The translations under genes and the position numbers were made by a program. The notes beneath the pieces were generated by a model that saw only the letters and a program-made list of their open reading frames with translations, was not told the DNA's origin and did no database searches. A DNA stretch of 64,000 nucleotides from Lentisphaerae bacterium RIFOXYA12_64_32 (GTDB lineage Bacteria > Verrucomicrobiota > Lentisphaeria > Oligosphaerales > YB12-FULL-65-16), in contig MHBL01000432.1 in the NCBI GenBank assembly GCA_001803235.1, positions 1 through 64,000 of the forward strand, written 5' to 3'. Positions 1 to 8,614 of the stretch are shown piece after piece; the stretch's first letter is position 1, and the number at the start of each line of letters is the position of its first letter.

Positions 1-176
1 TGCAGCACCGACATGATCCCGACCTTGATCCGTTGCTTCGGCCGCCACTCCGCGATCAGTTCCTTCACCGCCTGCGCTCCGGCGTCGGCGAACGCCTTCA
101 TGAACCGCGCGTCGGCCAGCACCAGAGCCCGCAGCGGGCGGCAGGGTCCAGTATGGCTCTGCACCGGGAGCAGAAT
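1..176 (-). pseudogene. Partial, probably degraded IS91/IS801-type transposase fragment at the left edge
   Basis: Reading leftwards from a TAG at 177-179, the minus strand is open to the window edge. It encodes a piece beginning LLPVQSHTG and continuing LRALVLADARFMKAFADAG, then WRPKQRIKVGIMSVLQ. The order LPV..H, LRALVLA, then a VLQ motif resembles the middle of IS91/IS801-family (Y2) transposases, just before their HxH metal motif. The N-terminal zinc-finger half is absent, no convincing start or ribosome site is seen, and a neighbouring frame carries EPYWTLPP, which looks like a frameshift. Codon use (G/C at third positions) is coding-like. I take it as a transposase remnant, but the family call rests on weak pattern recall. 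An unrelated gene entering from the left is possible. Confidence 0.35.
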
Positions 177-197
177 CTACGACAGACCACAACGCAC

Positions 198-487
198 AGC
201 GGCCGGAAAAAACGCGGGGGGCCACGGCGAAAACAAGCGAGGGGCCGTAGGGCTTGACAGCGCCACCGCCCGAGTATCTTGGGAACGATTCGGGAAGGTA
301 AGAATGGCCGGCCGGAAGCGTTGCCACCGGCGCCTAACCCGGACCTGCCTCGCAACGCCCGACCCCATCACCCCACTGCCATTCTTGCCTTCCCGAATCT
401 GCCCCGCGGCGAGCGCTCTTGGGCGGTGGCGCTGTCAAGCCCGCTCCGAGTCTTTTTTCGCTGGGGGGCCGCGTTTTTTCCGGCCGC
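198..487. repeat. 290-bp imperfect inverted repeat (MITE-like palindromic element)
   Basis: The left arm (about 198-308) and right arm (about 377-487) are reverse complements along most of their length. GCGGCCGGAAAAAACGCGG at the left pairs with its complement near 470-487. GGCTTGACAGCGCCACCGCC (251-270) pairs with the stretch at 421-440. ATTCGGGAAGGTAAGAATGG (288-307) pairs, with small mismatches, with 377-397. The loop is about 70 bp. No protein is encoded. The shape fits a MITE or a large hairpin element. Between 488 and 622 I see nothing recognisable. Confidence 0.7.
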
Positions 488-622
488 GGAGTACGGGAGG
501 AAAACCTCCGGCAAGGCGCACTTTTCCTCGTCAGAGAGCTTGACAAGGTCAGCCAGCAGCGGAAGAACAGGTTCTTCCGCGTTTCAACCGGAACCGCAAC
601 CGGGGCGGGGCGGGGAGAAAGC

Positions 623-683
623 AACCTCGGTCCGAGACGGACCCGAGGCACCCTGCTGCGGTCCCGGAGGTCCCGCGCCACTG
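623..683 (+). repeat. Dispersed 60-bp repeat, family 2, copy 1
   Basis: The copy starts with a hairpin (CCTCGGTCCG / CGGACCCGAGG) followed by GCACCCTGCTGCGGTCCC and AGGTCCCGCGCCACTG. The same unit recurs at 3736, 8987, 9556-9932 (four inverted copies) and 10013. It sits just past the stop of the 799-codon gene, so the hairpin could also serve as its 3' end. Confidence 0.75.
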
Positions 684-692
684 TCCGGCGCC

Positions 693-3092
693 TCAGAACC
701 CGGTCAACGGCACGGCGGCGGCGGAACACAGCCAATACCCGACACCGAGCTCCAGGAACCCGTCACTTTCGACCTTGACCAGGCGGCCGGCTGCGGCATC
801 CCAGCCCCACACGGGGCGGTAGACCTGGGTCGCCACATCCGCCACGGCGGTGCGCGCCGAGACGCCGATCAGGTTCCAGCCCTGCGCCAGCACGGGCGGG
901 GCGCTCGCAACTTCGCCGCGCACCGTGACCTGCACCTCATCGCCGTGACGCAGGAACCAATACCCCACCTGCCCGGCCAGCGTGGTCGCCGGCGCGTAGA
1001 CCGTGCCGTCCCAGGCCCAGCCCTGCCCGGCCGCCACCAGACTGAGCAACACCGCAACATCCTCGGCCACGGGCGTGTTCGGGAACGCGACCAGGTTCCA
1101 GCCCGGCTTCAGCGTCACGGTCACGGCCCAGCGTATCGTCACTGACGCCGATCCGGAACTCGACCAGTTCTCTGCCGTGTCGCGTTCGCGCACGTACAGG
1201 GCGTGATCACCGGGTGCGAGGTCCGCATCCGGCGTGTAGCTCGTGGCGCCGGTCGCCGCGGACCAGGCCAGATCGCCGGTCCCGTCCATCTGGTACTGGT
1301 AGACACCCGCCCCGCCGCCGCCGCCCGAGCCCCAGGTCCACTCCGGCCGCGGATTGTCGGTCGGCGATGCCGGTCCGGTCACGACCGGCGGGTTGGGCGG
1401 AGTCGTGTCAATGGTCCAGGTGTGGGGCGTGGCCGCGCCCTCAGCCTGCCAGTTCCCGATCGCGTCGCGGCCGATGACGTAGAGCGTGTGCGCGCCGTGC
1501 GCCAGGCCCGAGGCGGTGATGGCCGTGCCGGTGCCGGTCTCCGCGCTCCAAGCGCCGTCGTCCAGCTTGGACTTGTACGCGGTCACGTCCGTGCCGCCGA
1601 CCGTGACCGCGATCGCGGTCGCATTCGTCAGGGCGGGCGGGGTGTTGGACAGCAGCGCGACCGGCGCGGTGTTGTCCACGGTCACGGCGCTGCTGGTCAC
1701 ACTCGAGTTGAGTGCGTTTCCGGCGAGGTCCGCAACGTCGGAGGTCGTACTCACCGCCAGCGTCAGGGTTCCGTTGCCGGTTACGCCGGTCACGTCCACG
1801 GTGTAGTCCTGCGGCCCGCCGCTGATCGTCGCACCTGAGTGCGTCAGCCCGCCGGTTTCCGCAATGGCCAGGTCCGCGGCGGCGTCAAACCGCTGCACGC
1901 TCTCGCTGAAGTGGACGGTGAACTGCACCGTGGTCGCTGGCGTCGGGCTCGGCGTGACCGGCGTGATCGTGCTCGCCTGGGGCGACGTGTGGTCGAGCTC
2001 CATCTGGCCGCTGGTCACGCTCGAGAACAACGCGTTCCCGGCCAAGTCCTTGACATCGGAACCCGTCGCCACCGCCAGCGTCATGGTGCCGTCACCCGTC
2101 ACGCCCGTCACATCCACCGTGTAACTCTGCGGCCCGCCCGTGATCGTGGCGCCTGAAGACGCCACACTTCCGGTCTTCGTAACAATCAGGTCCGAAGGCA
2201 CGTTGAAGTTCTGCACATCCTCGCTGAACGTGACCGTGAAGCGGACGGTGCTCGCGTTTGTGGGACTCGACGTGACCCGCGCAATGGTCGTTGCGCTCGG
2301 GCCTGCCTTGTCGAACACGTAGTAGGCATCGAGGAACGATGGATTCCCTGCCGCCTCCGCCGCGGGATTGAGCGCGAACACAAACAAATTCACGGTCTGC
2401 CCGTTGTCGCCATCGACACCGACCGGCGTGCCCGTGTAGTCCGTCGTCGGCCCGCCAAAGTCGTACCGGATCCCGGTCGGCATCCCGGCGACCGCGGCCG
2501 CACCAAAACACTCGATGGTGACGCTCTGCGCCACGTCATACGTGCCCGGCGGCGGCGAGAGAATGACCGGACCAAGTCCGTTCTGGCAGACGGTCACCTT
2601 GCCGGCCTCCCACGTCACCGTGTCCGGCGTGACCAAGTCCAGTTTCGTGGCGGTTATCTGCGTATAGGTCAACGCCGACGCGCCGCGCGCAGTGCCTGCC
2701 TGCAGGTCGAAGGTCAGCAGCGGCCCCGTGTAGTCACGCAACACGGCCGCATCGCCCATCCCCGCGAGCGTGAACGTGATAACATTCCCCGCAACACTGG
2801 CCCCAAACAAGCCCGGCAGGTTGGCGTGACTCGTCAGCACCGCGTTCAACGTCTCGGGGCTGCAACTGACGGCGCTGGCGTCGAACTGCACCTTGACCCG
2901 CAGGTATCCCAAGTCCTGATCCGAACCGGTGAAGGCCAGGTTGAGCGTCACCGTCTGAGTTGCGCCGGACTCGGGAATATAGGTGGTCGGAATGGATACG
3001 TGCGTCGCGGCCGGCGCCGCCAAGCACCAGAGCATGGCGGAACAGACCGCGACGGTCCATGCCCTGCTCAGGAATGAGATACCATTCGACAT
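693..3092 (-). CDS. Secreted multidomain Ig-like protein with cohesin-like N-terminus and C-terminal GWNL modules (799 aa)
   Basis: Residues 1-29 form a Sec signal peptide (hydrophobic stretch, cleavage near AAPA/ATHVS). Residues 30-170 resemble a cohesin-type beta-sandwich (VKVQFDAS, GPLLTFDLQAG). Residues 172-265 look like a chitobiase C-terminal-type domain (ILSPPPGTYDVAQSVTI). Two Ig-like repeats of about 100 residues follow (near 276 and 377), sharing SGATITGGPQSYTVDVTGV. Two more Ig-like stretches follow, then two half-modules with LKPGWNLVAFP (near 660) and AQGWNLIGVS (near 737), a C-terminal module common in secreted proteins. The start is supported by GGAGC 9 nt upstream. No catalytic domain is visible. 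Likely exported and structural or binding. It faces the same way as the 1416-residue gene, separated from it by a transposase relic, so it is probably transcribed alone. Function unknown. Confidence 0.85.
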   Translation of the reverse strand: MSNGISFLSRAWTVAVCSAMLWCLAAPAATHVSIPTTYIPESGATQTVTLNLAFTGSDQDLGYLRVKVQFDASAVSCSPETLNAVLTSHANLPGLFGASVAGNVITFTLAGMGDAAVLRDYTGPLLTFDLQAGTARGASALTYTQITATKLDLVTPDTVTWEAGKVTVCQNGLGPVILSPPPGTYDVAQSVTIECFGAAAVAGMPTGIRYDFGGPTTDYTGTPVGVDGDNGQTVNLFVFALNPAAEAAGNPSFLDAYYVFDKAGPSATTIARVTSSPTNASTVRFTVTFSEDVQNFNVPSDLIVTKTGSVASSGATITGGPQSYTVDVTGVTGDGTMTLAVATGSDVKDLAGNALFSSVTSGQMELDHTSPQASTITPVTPSPTPATTVQFTVHFSESVQRFDAAADLAIAETGGLTHSGATISGGPQDYTVDVTGVTGNGTLTLAVSTTSDVADLAGNALNSSVTSSAVTVDNTAPVALLSNTPPALTNATAIAVTVGGTDVTAYKSKLDDGAWSAETGTGTAITASGLAHGAHTLYVIGRDAIGNWQAEGAATPHTWTIDTTPPNPPVVTGPASPTDNPRPEWTWGSGGGGGAGVYQYQMDGTGDLAWSAATGATSYTPDADLAPGDHALYVRERDTAENWSSSGSASVTIRWAVTVTLKPGWNLVAFPNTPVAEDVAVLLSLVAAGQGWAWDGTVYAPATTLAGQVGYWFLRHGDEVQVTVRGEVASAPPVLAQGWNLIGVSARTAVADVATQVYRPVWGWDAAAGRLVKVESDGFLELGVGYWLCSAAAVPLTGF

Positions 3093-3137
3093 GCCTTGCT
3101 CCGAAGTCCCGACATATCCTCGTTCCCGGCGCCGCGA

Positions 3138-3385
3138 ATAGCCCAGCGTGAGGACACGCTTGGCCTACCAGACCCGCCGTGTCCGCCAGTACGCCAGCCG
3201 TGTCCCCACGGCGGCGTTTTCGGTGCGTTCCTCCGTAATGCTACAGCTTCGTGTTAAACCACGCAATACCGACAGCCACGTCCATCGCACAACGCACCTG
3301 CACACCTGGCGACGCGAATAGGCCGCCGTGGGGACACGGCTGGCCTACCAACGCAGGCCAGCGTGGGGACACGCTTGGCCTACCA
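3138..3385. repeat. Cluster of four REP-like palindromes beside a REP-associated transposase relic
   Basis: Units at 3138-3169, 3192-3214 (inverted), 3318-3349 and 3354-3385 share the core GCCGTGGGGACACGGC or GCGTGGGGACACGC flanked by AGGCC and TGGCCTACC. Each folds as GGCC-n-CGTG-GGGA-CACG-n-GGCC. A fifth copy is at 3928. The stretch 3215-3317 between copies holds nothing I recognise. Confidence 0.75.
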
Positions 3386-3589
3386 GCCCCGGTGCGGCCA
3401 ATCACGCCAATCTTTGACCAGGCCGGCCTTGACCGGGCTCTGACGAATATACTCCACAAGAGTCTCGTCCTGCATAGCCGCGCGCGACCAGTGATCAAAC
3501 CACTCACGCTGCCACAGTCCAGTGCCCGCTTCACCAAACCCCAACTTGTGCAGCGCGCGGGTAGATCCGCCCTCGCGGAGAAATGGCGT
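3380..3589 (-). pseudogene. C-terminal relic of a REP-associated tyrosine (Y1/IS200-like) transposase, RAYT
   Basis: The minus strand encodes LWQREWFDHWSRAAMQDET followed by LVEYIRQSPVKAGLVKDW and WPHRGW before a TAG at 3380-3382. This matches the conserved C-terminus of RAYT proteins (WQREYFDHW..., YI..NPVKAGLV...DWPW). The upstream frame remains open to 3919 but is unrelated in composition and contains a family-2 repeat (3736-3793). The HUH motif and catalytic tyrosine are therefore missing. It is a dead remnant. Its stop codon lies inside palindrome 3354-3385. RAYTs mobilise short palindromic REPs, and this relic is bracketed by such palindromes, which supports the call. Confidence 0.75.
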
Positions 3590-3735
3590 GCCCCGGCTGG
3601 GATGCGTTCGAGCGCGCGGTGGCTCGGCGCGCCTGCCTGTGCGCCGCACGCAGACAGATCCCGCGCCGAAGCGGGGTGCGCCGGCCGGCATGTCCGGCGA
3701 AGCTGCCTGGGCGAAGACGGATCCCCGGCCGAGGG

Positions 3736-3793
3736 CCTCGGGCCGGGACGGCCCCGAGCACCCTGCTGCGGTCCCAGAGGTCCCGCGCCACTG
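3736..3793 (+). repeat. Dispersed 60-bp repeat, family 2, copy 2
   Basis: CCTCGGGCCGGGACGGCCCC leads into GAGCACCCTGCTGCGGTCCC and AGGTCCCGCGCCACTG. It is inserted in, or has replaced, the region where the body of the RAYT gene would be expected. Confidence 0.75.
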
Positions 3794-3927
3794 CCCGCCG
3801 CTGCACACAACCGCGAACGGGCGTATCCTGGCACCCATTGCACAGCCTTCTCGCTCTGTAGATTTACCCGCACAGATCGAAAGAAAGCCCGTGTTCCACG
3901 GCAGAACGCACCGACACACCTACCGAC

Positions 3928-3959
3928 GCAGGCCGCCGTGGGGACACGGCTGGCCTACC
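3928..3959 (+). repeat. REP-like palindrome, fifth copy
   Basis: AGGCCGCCGTGGGGACACGG continues into CTGGCCTACC. It is near-identical to the copy at 3318-3349 and bounds the transposase relic on the other side. Confidence 0.75.
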
Positions 3960-3972
3960 TGCTCCCAAACAA

Positions 3973-4001
3973 GACGCCCCGGCGCTCGAGGCCGGGGCGT
4001 C
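3973..4001 (-). terminator. Rho-independent terminator of the 1416-aa gene
   Basis: GACGCCCCGGC, an 8-nt loop, then its complement form a perfect 11-bp stem. On the minus strand the stem is followed by TTGTTTGGG. It lies about 40 nt past the stop codon at 4041. Confidence 0.7.
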
Positions 4002-4040
4002 ATCAGACTCAGACTCACAGACATTCCGCCGCGCGGGGAC

Positions 4041-7000
4041 TTACGGCCTGCTGTAGTTCACTACCGCCTGGCCGGTAACGTTCGGCACCACGTCCTGAAC
4101 CCCGTTAGCGGCGACGCTGTAGGTCACATCTATTGCACCCGAGCCCCACGTCCCGGTCGGGACGATCGTCACACTGCGCTTGCTCGCGTCCACCGTCGCC
4201 GCATACGCCGCGGCGCCGGCGCCACCAACCGTGATGTATGTCTCGGTCGCATTCGTAAAGTTCGCAATCAGTGCGCCCCCGACCTCCCGGCGCAGCGACT
4301 CGCTGAGTTGCAGCACAATAGGCGTGGTATTCGCCGCCAGTGCCCCGGCCGGCGTAGTGCCCCAGGTCGCGAGAATAGCAGGATCGCCATCCACCGCCCG
4401 GTCGTCCAATCCCTGGTTGGGGCCAGCACCATAGGCCGTAGTGTCGATGTAGCCGTCAACCGTGGCCTCATTCGCCGTATGGCCGGCCGGTACCGTATCG
4501 AAGCCCGGCCCGAACAGCAGGTAACGGAAAACATACACACCATCCTTATCCGCCACCGGCACACCCGCACCGGCGCCGTCCACGTCCAAGTCGTTCCCAA
4601 GCGCCTCGATATTGGCGGCGATTTCGCGGTCGGAAGGAATGTCCGTACCCAGCGCCGCACGTGTAGCGGCCGGGACAACCGGAATGAAATCCAGATAGTT
4701 CCGGTACTTCAGGAACCGGTACACAAGCAGCCCGTCCACGAAGTCGGCCACCGCCGCGCCGTCAACATCGACGAGGTTCTCGTCCACGTCGAGCGGGATG
4801 CGCTGCGTATCCACCGTGACCGTGTACGGCTCGGTCTGCGTCTCGATGTCCTTCGAGTCGGTCGGGGTCGCCTCGGGCAACGCCACCGTGCGCCCAATGT
4901 TCACGCCCGTTGCGCCCAAGGTGGCGCCAAGGTTAACCCTGAACTTCAGGCTGACGATCTCCACACCGGCACTGATGGCGATCGCCTCGCCAGCCACACC
5001 GCGCTTGTCGATCCACACCGAGACCTCCCCCGCATCGTCATCCACCCAGGAGATGGTCGCGTCCGCCGCCACGGTCCCCACGGTATTGCGCTCGACGGCA
5101 TCGACCTGGCTGTTCAGGAACTCGACCTGGGTGGCGTCGTAAGTGACCGTGAAGAACAACGCATCCAGAGCGGCAGGATAGGTGAGCACGACCGGAATCT
5201 CGACCCAGTTGAACTCTCGCGCGTTCGCGGCGCCGCTGATGTTCAGTACACTGGTCCCAACGACCTCCTTCACGTCCACGGCCATGACGGCATTCGCGGG
5301 TGTGCCGGCAACGTTGACCGCATCGCCACTGGTGACAATCGTCGTCGCGCTCGCCACGGTAACCGTCACATCGGCGCCCAAGTTCGCTATCCTGGCCTTG
5401 AACCGGACGTCAAGGATATCGCCGGTCCCGGCGGCAATCACGGGTTCGCCGAGCGGGTCAATCACCCAGACGTAGGCCGTGCCGCTGTTGTCGTCGGCCC
5501 ATTCCACGGTGCCCGTCACGCGGCCGCCCAAGGTCGTGACCGCATCCGACTCGGTATCGAGGAACTCAACCTCAAGCGGGTCGTAGGTGAGCTGCACAAA
5601 CAACCCCTGCCGTGCGGCGGCGTTGTCCAGGCCAAGCTGCACACTGAAGAAGTCACCCTCGATGATCGTCGCCGGCCCAGTGATCGAGATGGTGCCGAAG
5701 ACCATGTTCACCGTCACCGTCGGCTGATTGCTCGTGCCGCCATCCCCGTCCGTCAGCGTATAGCGCACCGTGCGCGCCGTGGGCGTCGGATTGACGATGT
5801 CCGTGTTCGTGTACGTGATCTTCCGGATCAGGACGGCGCTGTTCGTCGTGTTCGACGCTGCGTTCAGCGTCACCTGCAACACGCCTGTGCCGGGCGTCCA
5901 GGTGTACGTGCCGATCGTCGTCCACCCCAGGCCGTCACTCGAATACTGCACGTTCGCGCCGCTGGTCTGCACCGCACCGATGGCCAAGGCCTCCGTCGGT
6001 ATGCCCAATACGTCCTCTGCCGTGTCACCACCCGCGGTGATGTCCACCGTCAGCGTGCCCGTGGCAAAGTCCGGGCTGTCAACGTCCGTCACCGTTGCCG
6101 CCGCCGGCGGGTTCTGGTCCAGCGCCAATGCGCCCGCACCCACATCATAGGTCAACACATCCCCGTTCACAAAGTTGATCACCGGCGGATCGTTCACGTC
6201 GGTCACCGTCACCGTGATCGTCTGCACGTCCGTCAGGTTCGGCGCCCCGTCGTCGGTCACCGTCACCTCGACCACGTACGTGTTGTTCCCGGCCGTGTCG
6301 CCCAGGTCCGTCGGGTTCTCGAAGTCCGGCGCGACCGTGAACGTCAGCACGCCCGTCGCACCAACGATCGAGAACGCCGCCGCGTCCGCACCGCCTGAAA
6401 TCGAGTACGTCAGCGTCTGCGCCGGCACGTCTGCGTCCGTGGCGTTCACGTCCGTGACCGCCGTCTGGTTCTCCGCCGCGCTCACCGCCGCCGCCGCACC
6501 GCCCCCGTCGCTGGTGATCACCGGCGCGTCGTTCACCTGTGTGACCGTGACGGTGGCCGTCCGGGTGGTGCTGTTGCTGAACCCGTCGTTGGCCACAACC
6601 GTGATGGTGCGGTCGGTCGTGGTAGGGGATTCTGAGGTGTTGGCGTACTGGACGGTGCGCAGCACGGTCTGGTAGTTCGCCGGCGTGTCGCTGCCGGTCA
6701 GGCTCAGGATACCGGTCGCGGCGGTGTAGGCCGCCACCACCGATGTCCCGCCCGTGTTCGCGGTGAGGCTCTCGACGCCGTTCCCGTCCGGCCGTGCCGT
6801 CAGCGTGAGAGTCATGCTCGCGAGGTTCGTGCTGTCGGCGTCGGTCACTGTGGCGGTTAGGCTGTTGGTGATGTTCACCGGCGTCTGCTCGGTGAACGCT
6901 GCCGTATAGTCCGGTGTGGTCGGACCGCCGACATCCAGGTTCACGGCCGGGGCTTGGTTGATGTTGTAGTACTGGCCGGCGGTGAACGTTGACGCCAGCA

Positions 7001-8291
7001 AGGTCGTGTTCGAATCCTGAATGGTCCCGATCGTGCTCAGGTCGATGCTCAACTGCCCGGCGGAGCCGGCGCCGCTGGCGGGCGTCACGCTCACGTCCCA
7101 CGAACTGAAGTACACGGGACCGCCCACCGAACCGACGGCCGAATCGATCGTCGCACCCGCCTGGTTGCCGCCGGGGGCATCGATGGAGAAGCTGCCGACG
7201 GCAACATTCTGCACCTCGGAGTTGAACGTGACCCGGAACACCACTGGCGAGGCGGTCGTGGTCTCGGTCGCGGGGTTGTAGCGGGTGATTGCAGTGACGT
7301 ACGGCGCCACATCGTCGTTCGGGATCGTGATCTGGTGCGTCGTCTGGGTGCCGAGCGCGGCGTCTGTCTCGCCCCCGGCCAAGGCCAGCGACAGGTTGAT
7401 CGTCTCGTCGGACTCGGTTGTCGTGTCGCCAAGGATGTCCACGCCAATAAGGGGAACCGTCACCGTCGAGTTATTCGCCGAGCCGCTTGCGAAGTAACTG
7501 GGGACCGGCCCAAACGCGGTGTAGTCGACACCGGACGCGGCGGTGCCGCCGCCGGCATCGCTGACCACGAAATCGACTTGGTTGGCCAGTGTCGCGCCGC
7601 CGGGCACCGTGAGTTTCACGGCCACATAGTGCGTAGTCGTGCCCGAATTGCCCTCGGTCGCCTGACTGCTCGAGAGCGAAAACGCGATCGAGGCCTTGTT
7701 GTTCACCGTGATCGAGCGTGGAGACGCGGAGGTCCAATTGCCGGCGCCAGGATTGTTGATGGCCGAGATGTAGACGGGGCTGTTGTTCAGGTTCGCGGTC
7801 AGGGGGTGATTCACCGCGTCCTGCGAGTTCCAGTTCACCGTGGGGGTGGAGCCCGCCCCGCCGCTGCCGATGTCGTGGCACAACAGCACGGAGGCGCCGG
7901 CAGACTCTGCATTCAGCCCCACCGAGACGGTGATCGTCGTCGTGAAGTTACCGCCGGTTACTGTGTAACTCCCGTTATTGCTCGTGCTGCCGGCAACATA
8001 GAGCGTGTTATTCGGCGCCACGGCGGTAAAACCGCACCCCGTGAAACTCCCCGAGATCGTATTGCCCGCGAAACTGATCGTTGTGGACGGGGCCAGAAGG
8101 CTGTACCCAAAGAACGTGTTATTCACGTTCCCGGGGCTCTTGTAGGCGCGGCAGTTGATGGTGCCGTTGTAGGTGCCACCCGCACTCGGACTCAACAGGG
8201 TGAGGGTTGCCGCCGCTGCGTCCCCGCACGTCACCAATCCGACTCCTGCCATGACGATTCCTGCCAGCCACTTCTGCATTCTGGTCTTCAC
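4041..8291 (-). CDS. Large secreted protein with Calx-beta, cadherin, two cohesin-like and dockerin-like regions (1416 aa)
   Basis: The start codon is GTG, supported by AAAGGAGG with 8-nt spacing. Residues 1-27 are a signal peptide ending DAAAA. Approximate domains: Calx-beta-like 203-332 (SSSQATEGNSGT...TIPNDD); Ig/cadherin-like 340-600; cadherin repeat about 604-700 (VNATDADVPAQTLTYSISGG, then VTVTDVNDPPV); another beta domain to 865; two cohesin-like domains from about 870 (FVQLTYDPLEVEFLDTES) and 1017 (FFTVTYDATQVEFLNSQ). A dockerin-like duplicated Ca-binding segment follows (DVDGAAVADFVDGLLVYRFL near 1175; DVDGAGAGVPVADKDGVYVF near 1235). The C-terminal 110 residues are Ig-like (SESLRREVGG...). 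No hydrolase domain is seen. The protein is probably extracellular, structural or scaffold-like. Cohesin-like and dockerin-like parts in one chain could permit self-association, which is inference. Confidence 0.85.
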   Translation of the reverse strand: MKTRMQKWLAGIVMAGVGLVTCGDAAAATLTLLSPSAGGTYNGTINCRAYKSPGNVNNTFFGYSLLAPSTTISFAGNTISGSFTGCGFTAVAPNNTLYVAGSTSNNGSYTVTGGNFTTTITVSVGLNAESAGASVLLCHDIGSGGAGSTPTVNWNSQDAVNHPLTANLNNSPVYISAINNPGAGNWTSASPRSITVNNKASIAFSLSSSQATEGNSGTTTHYVAVKLTVPGGATLANQVDFVVSDAGGGTAASGVDYTAFGPVPSYFASGSANNSTVTVPLIGVDILGDTTTESDETINLSLALAGGETDAALGTQTTHQITIPNDDVAPYVTAITRYNPATETTTASPVVFRVTFNSEVQNVAVGSFSIDAPGGNQAGATIDSAVGSVGGPVYFSSWDVSVTPASGAGSAGQLSIDLSTIGTIQDSNTTLLASTFTAGQYYNINQAPAVNLDVGGPTTPDYTAAFTEQTPVNITNSLTATVTDADSTNLASMTLTLTARPDGNGVESLTANTGGTSVVAAYTAATGILSLTGSDTPANYQTVLRTVQYANTSESPTTTDRTITVVANDGFSNSTTRTATVTVTQVNDAPVITSDGGGAAAAVSAAENQTAVTDVNATDADVPAQTLTYSISGGADAAAFSIVGATGVLTFTVAPDFENPTDLGDTAGNNTYVVEVTVTDDGAPNLTDVQTITVTVTDVNDPPVINFVNGDVLTYDVGAGALALDQNPPAAATVTDVDSPDFATGTLTVDITAGGDTAEDVLGIPTEALAIGAVQTSGANVQYSSDGLGWTTIGTYTWTPGTGVLQVTLNAASNTTNSAVLIRKITYTNTDIVNPTPTARTVRYTLTDGDGGTSNQPTVTVNMVFGTISITGPATIIEGDFFSVQLGLDNAAARQGLFVQLTYDPLEVEFLDTESDAVTTLGGRVTGTVEWADDNSGTAYVWVIDPLGEPVIAAGTGDILDVRFKARIANLGADVTVTVASATTIVTSGDAVNVAGTPANAVMAVDVKEVVGTSVLNISGAANAREFNWVEIPVVLTYPAALDALFFTVTYDATQVEFLNSQVDAVERNTVGTVAADATISWVDDDAGEVSVWIDKRGVAGEAIAISAGVEIVSLKFRVNLGATLGATGVNIGRTVALPEATPTDSKDIETQTEPYTVTVDTQRIPLDVDENLVDVDGAAVADFVDGLLVYRFLKYRNYLDFIPVVPAATRAALGTDIPSDREIAANIEALGNDLDVDGAGAGVPVADKDGVYVFRYLLFGPGFDTVPAGHTANEATVDGYIDTTAYGAGPNQGLDDRAVDGDPAILATWGTTPAGALAANTTPIVLQLSESLRREVGGALIANFTNATETYITVGGAGAAAYAATVDASKRSVTIVPTGTWGSGAIDVTYSVAANGVQDVVPNVTGQAVVNYSRP

Positions 8292-8330
8292 TGGGTAGCC
8301 TCCTTTGGTTTGCCTTATGTTCTAGTCTGG

Positions 8331-8435
8331 TCAGTTATCAGTTATCAGTAATCAGTTATCAGTGATCAGTTATCAGTGATCAGTGATCAGTGATCAGTGA
8401 TCAGTGATCAGTGATCAGTGATCAGTGATCAGTGA
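8331..8435. repeat. Heptamer tandem array, 15 units of TCAGTGA
   Basis: Fifteen exactly phased 7-bp units lie just upstream of the 1416-aa gene. The first six are variable (TCAGTTA, TCAGTAA, TCAGTGA) and the last nine are pure TCAGTGA. It is a candidate variable-number locus between that gene's ribosome site and whatever promoter drives it. Confidence 0.9.
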
Positions 8436-8510
8436 GTTGTTGAGGGGGAGCCTGGAAACTTAGCAACTCAACAACTTAGCAACCTGACAACTCGGGGTTC
8501 AAGGTTGTTG

Positions 8511-8583
8511 GGTTGTTAAGGGGGGGGAGTGTCCTTAGCAACTTAGCAACTTGACAACCTAGCAACCAGATATTCCTTTGCGG
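8511..8583. repeat. Direct repeat, left copy, flanking the 72-aa gene
   Basis: The copy contains GTTAAGGGG, GAGTGTCCTTAGCAACTTAG and CTAGCAACCAG...ATTCCTTTGCG. Nearly the same stretch recurs at 8896-8964. It also holds internal AGCAACTTAGCAACTTGACA simple-repeat texture that extends back to about 8455. Confidence 0.8.
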
Positions 8584-8614
8584 TCCTTGCGTTTCTTTGC
8601 GGTTACATCCGGAT

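Noticed and set aside
3522..6398. 958-codon plus-strand open frame spanning the RAYT relic and the 1416-aa gene
   Set aside because: It crosses a terminator, a repeat copy and the 3' end of a well-supported secreted-protein gene, and its composition is Arg/His-rich nonsense.
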